This document shows positions 62,746 to 64,000 of a stretch of 64,000 nucleotides of DNA, one piece after another (the stretch's first letter is position 1; each line of letters opens with the position of its first letter). Origin of the DNA: Chloroflexota bacterium (GTDB lineage: Bacteria; Chloroflexota; Dormibacteria; Dormibacterales; Dormibacteraceae); assembly GCA_005887685.1 (NCBI GenBank), contig VBHJ01000011.1, positions 1-64,000 on the forward strand, given 5' to 3'. Both the position numbers and the translations under genes were made by a program. Under the pieces are notes generated by a model. It searched no databases. It worked only from the letters and a program-made list of their open reading frames with translations, and was not told the origin of the DNA.

Positions 62746-63602
62746 CTGTTGCCAACCCTCCCATACACGGCGCCACTCAGGGCAAGTGGCTTCGACAGGT
62801 CAAGCTCCACAGGGTCGGCCGCGGCAACGCCGGTCCGCGGGCGGCGCACAAACGAAAGGATGAGCAGGAGCGCGAACGCGAAGATCAAGGACGCCACGGC
62901 GACGGCGATCGAGGTGCCTGCACTTGTGAGGCCGACGTACGCGATCGCCACCTGGAGATTCTCGTAGTTCATCAGGTTCGCGAACGTGTACTCGCCGAGG
63001 ACCAGCGCCACCGAGAGCAGGCACGCGTTGAGGATGGCGCTCGGCATGTTCGGGACCACCACCCGCCACATCACAGTGCCCCATCCTGCGCCAAGGCTGC
63101 GAGCTGCCTCGGACAGGGTCTTGAGGTCGATCGCGGAGAGCCCGGCGTCGAGGGCGCGATAGCTGTAAGGCAGGACGAGGATCACGTAGCCCAACGAAAG
63201 AACCAGGATCGAGTCGGTGAAGTTGCTGATCCATATGAAGATGGGCTTGACCCCGACGACGAGGGCGATGGCGGGAACGGTCAGCGGCATGAGGCAGATG
63301 AATTCGACGATGCGGCTGATTCGAGGAAGGCGCAGCCTTACCCACACCATGGTCGGAAGGACAAGCACCAGCATCAAGATGGAGGTGATCGCCGCGAGCT
63401 CGAGCGACGCAACGATCGCGTCGCCCAGGCCAGGCGTGGTCGCGATCTGAGTCCACGCCTCCAGGGTGCGCGGTGCGTTGATAGAGTTGCCGCGAGTCGA
63501 GAACTCGAACATCGCGCCAACGGGAACCAGGAAGAAGGCGCCGAGCACAACGAAGACTGTGATGCGGAAGACCTGGAGCTTGATCCGCCGCGACCTGTTC
63601 AC
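62742..63602 (-). CDS. ABC importer permease (PotC-like)
   Basis: The 286-residue protein has six membrane helices and the EAA loop TLSEAARSLGAGWGTVMWRVVVPNM that contacts the ATPase. FFLVPVGAMFEFSTRG near the start is typical of PotC/FbpB-like permeases. It pairs with the partial permease upstream (7-base gap). Confidence 0.9.
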   Translation of the reverse strand: MNRSRRIKLQVFRITVFVVLGAFFLVPVGAMFEFSTRGNSINAPRTLEAWTQIATTPGLGDAIVASLELAAITSILMLVLVLPTMVWVRLRLPRISRIVEFICLMPLTVPAIALVVGVKPIFIWISNFTDSILVLSLGYVILVLPYSYRALDAGLSAIDLKTLSEAARSLGAGWGTVMWRVVVPNMPSAILNACLLSVALVLGEYTFANLMNYENLQVAIAYVGLTSAGTSIAVAVASLIFAFALLLILSFVRRPRTGVAAADPVELDLSKPLALSGAVYGRVGNR

Positions 63603-63609
63603 AGTTGGC

Positions 63610-64000
63610 TCACCGCAGCCAGTGAGCGGTACGTCGCTGCAGCAAGGTGTAGAGCGCCATTACGACCAGGACGATGACGATCATCGCCAGCGCCAGCGCC
63701 TTGGCATAACCTGGCTGGCTGGATCCCGTTTCGCTCGTGAGCAGCGCCTGGATCTGGAGCGGCAAGATCACACCACCCTGGGTGAGGAGCGCCGAAGCCG
63801 TCGCGTATGCCGAAAAAGCGTTGGCGAAGAGCAGCAGGGTGCAGCCGAGGAACGACGGAAACAATAGAGGGCCCGCGATGTAGCGCCAGTAGTGCCACGT
63901 CCCGCCGCCCAGGCTGTCTGTAGCCTCGCGCCACTGGGGACGGATGCCGTCTAGCGCGGGCGCGAAGACGAGGACCATCAGCGGAATCTGGAAGTACATA
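63610..64000 (-). CDS. ABC importer permease (PotB-like), N-terminus outside the window
   Basis: The C-terminal 130 residues are present, with the EAA loop WREATDSLGGGTWHYWRYIAGPLLF followed by two membrane helices. It is the other half of the permease heterodimer. The substrate-binding protein is not in the window; it may lie upstream. Confidence 0.88.
   Translation of the reverse strand, partial: MYFQIPLMVLVFAPALDGIRPQWREATDSLGGGTWHYWRYIAGPLLFPSFLGCTLLLFANAFSAYATASALLTQGGVILPLQIQALLTSETGSSQPGYAKALALAMIVIVLVVMALYTLLQRRTAHWLR

Overview
The window is a GC-rich (roughly two-thirds G+C by eye), gene-dense bacterial chromosome segment. Gene overlaps of ATGA, GTGA or TTGA type are common and GTG/TTG starts are frequent. 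No rRNA, tRNA or CRISPR array was seen. Separate E. coli-type accA and accD argue against a typical actinomycete. However, an LprG/P55-like lipoprotein-MFS pair, a FasR-like PucR regulator beside the fab genes, an EtfD-like Fe-S membrane protein and paired UvrD/RecB helicase-nucleases all recall Actinobacteria. A deep-branching Terrabacteria lineage (for example Chloroflexota or Candidatus Dormibacterota) fits best, but this is inference without a marker gene.

Layout. 0-10 kb: the end of a possible secretion/conjugation-type locus, a lipoprotein and a TetR/DUF4097-like fusion divergent from a methyltransferase across a palindromic operator region. Then a rightward run holds split LigD (PE-LIG, then POL), NDH-2, an LppX/LprG-like lipoprotein and its MFS partner. 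10-23 kb: bactofilin, then a long leftward run from a FasR-like regulator through fabF-acpP-fabH-fabD-fabG-accD-accA, dtd, an EamA transporter, a frameshifted threonine dehydratase, a CBS protein and an aminotransferase. 22.8-34.4 kb: dienelactone hydrolase, DinB-like, HIT and ABC-2 exporter genes, a PfkB kinase, and two large UvrD/RecB-type helicase-nucleases. The first of these carries an in-frame palindromic repeat that recurs between genes near 43.6 kb. 34.4-38.6 kb: two polyprenyl-sugar-type glycosyltransferases, a membrane-tethered sigma-region-4 protein and a DsbA-like protein.

38.6-56.6 kb: a rightward catabolic island. It holds a CPBP protein, an MFS transporter, a broken FAD/GcvT amine dehydrogenase, a choline-kinase-like kinase, a GntR regulator, a metallophosphoesterase and an APC permease. 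After a terminator come an Fe-type alcohol dehydrogenase, an aldehyde dehydrogenase, a nucleotidyltransferase-like protein, a second broken FAD/GcvT dehydrogenase, etfB, etfA and an EtfD-like quinone reductase. Facing it are formate-THF ligase (fhs) and a MetF-like reductase. Together they suggest uptake of a methylated amine or amino alcohol, oxidation of its alcohol group, THF-dependent demethylation, electron delivery through ETF to menaquinone, and C1 handling by fhs/metF. The window ends with a leftward PotABC-like ABC importer and a TIGR03767-like metallophosphoesterase.

Three catabolic genes look broken (threonine dehydratase and both FAD/GcvT dehydrogenases). Each is either true decay or a sequence error in GC-rich DNA, and read-level checking would decide. 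The least expected structures are the palindromic element inside a helicase gene, the sigma-4/TM/proline-rich protein, and the kinase-phosphoesterase-nucleotidyltransferase set inside an amine island.
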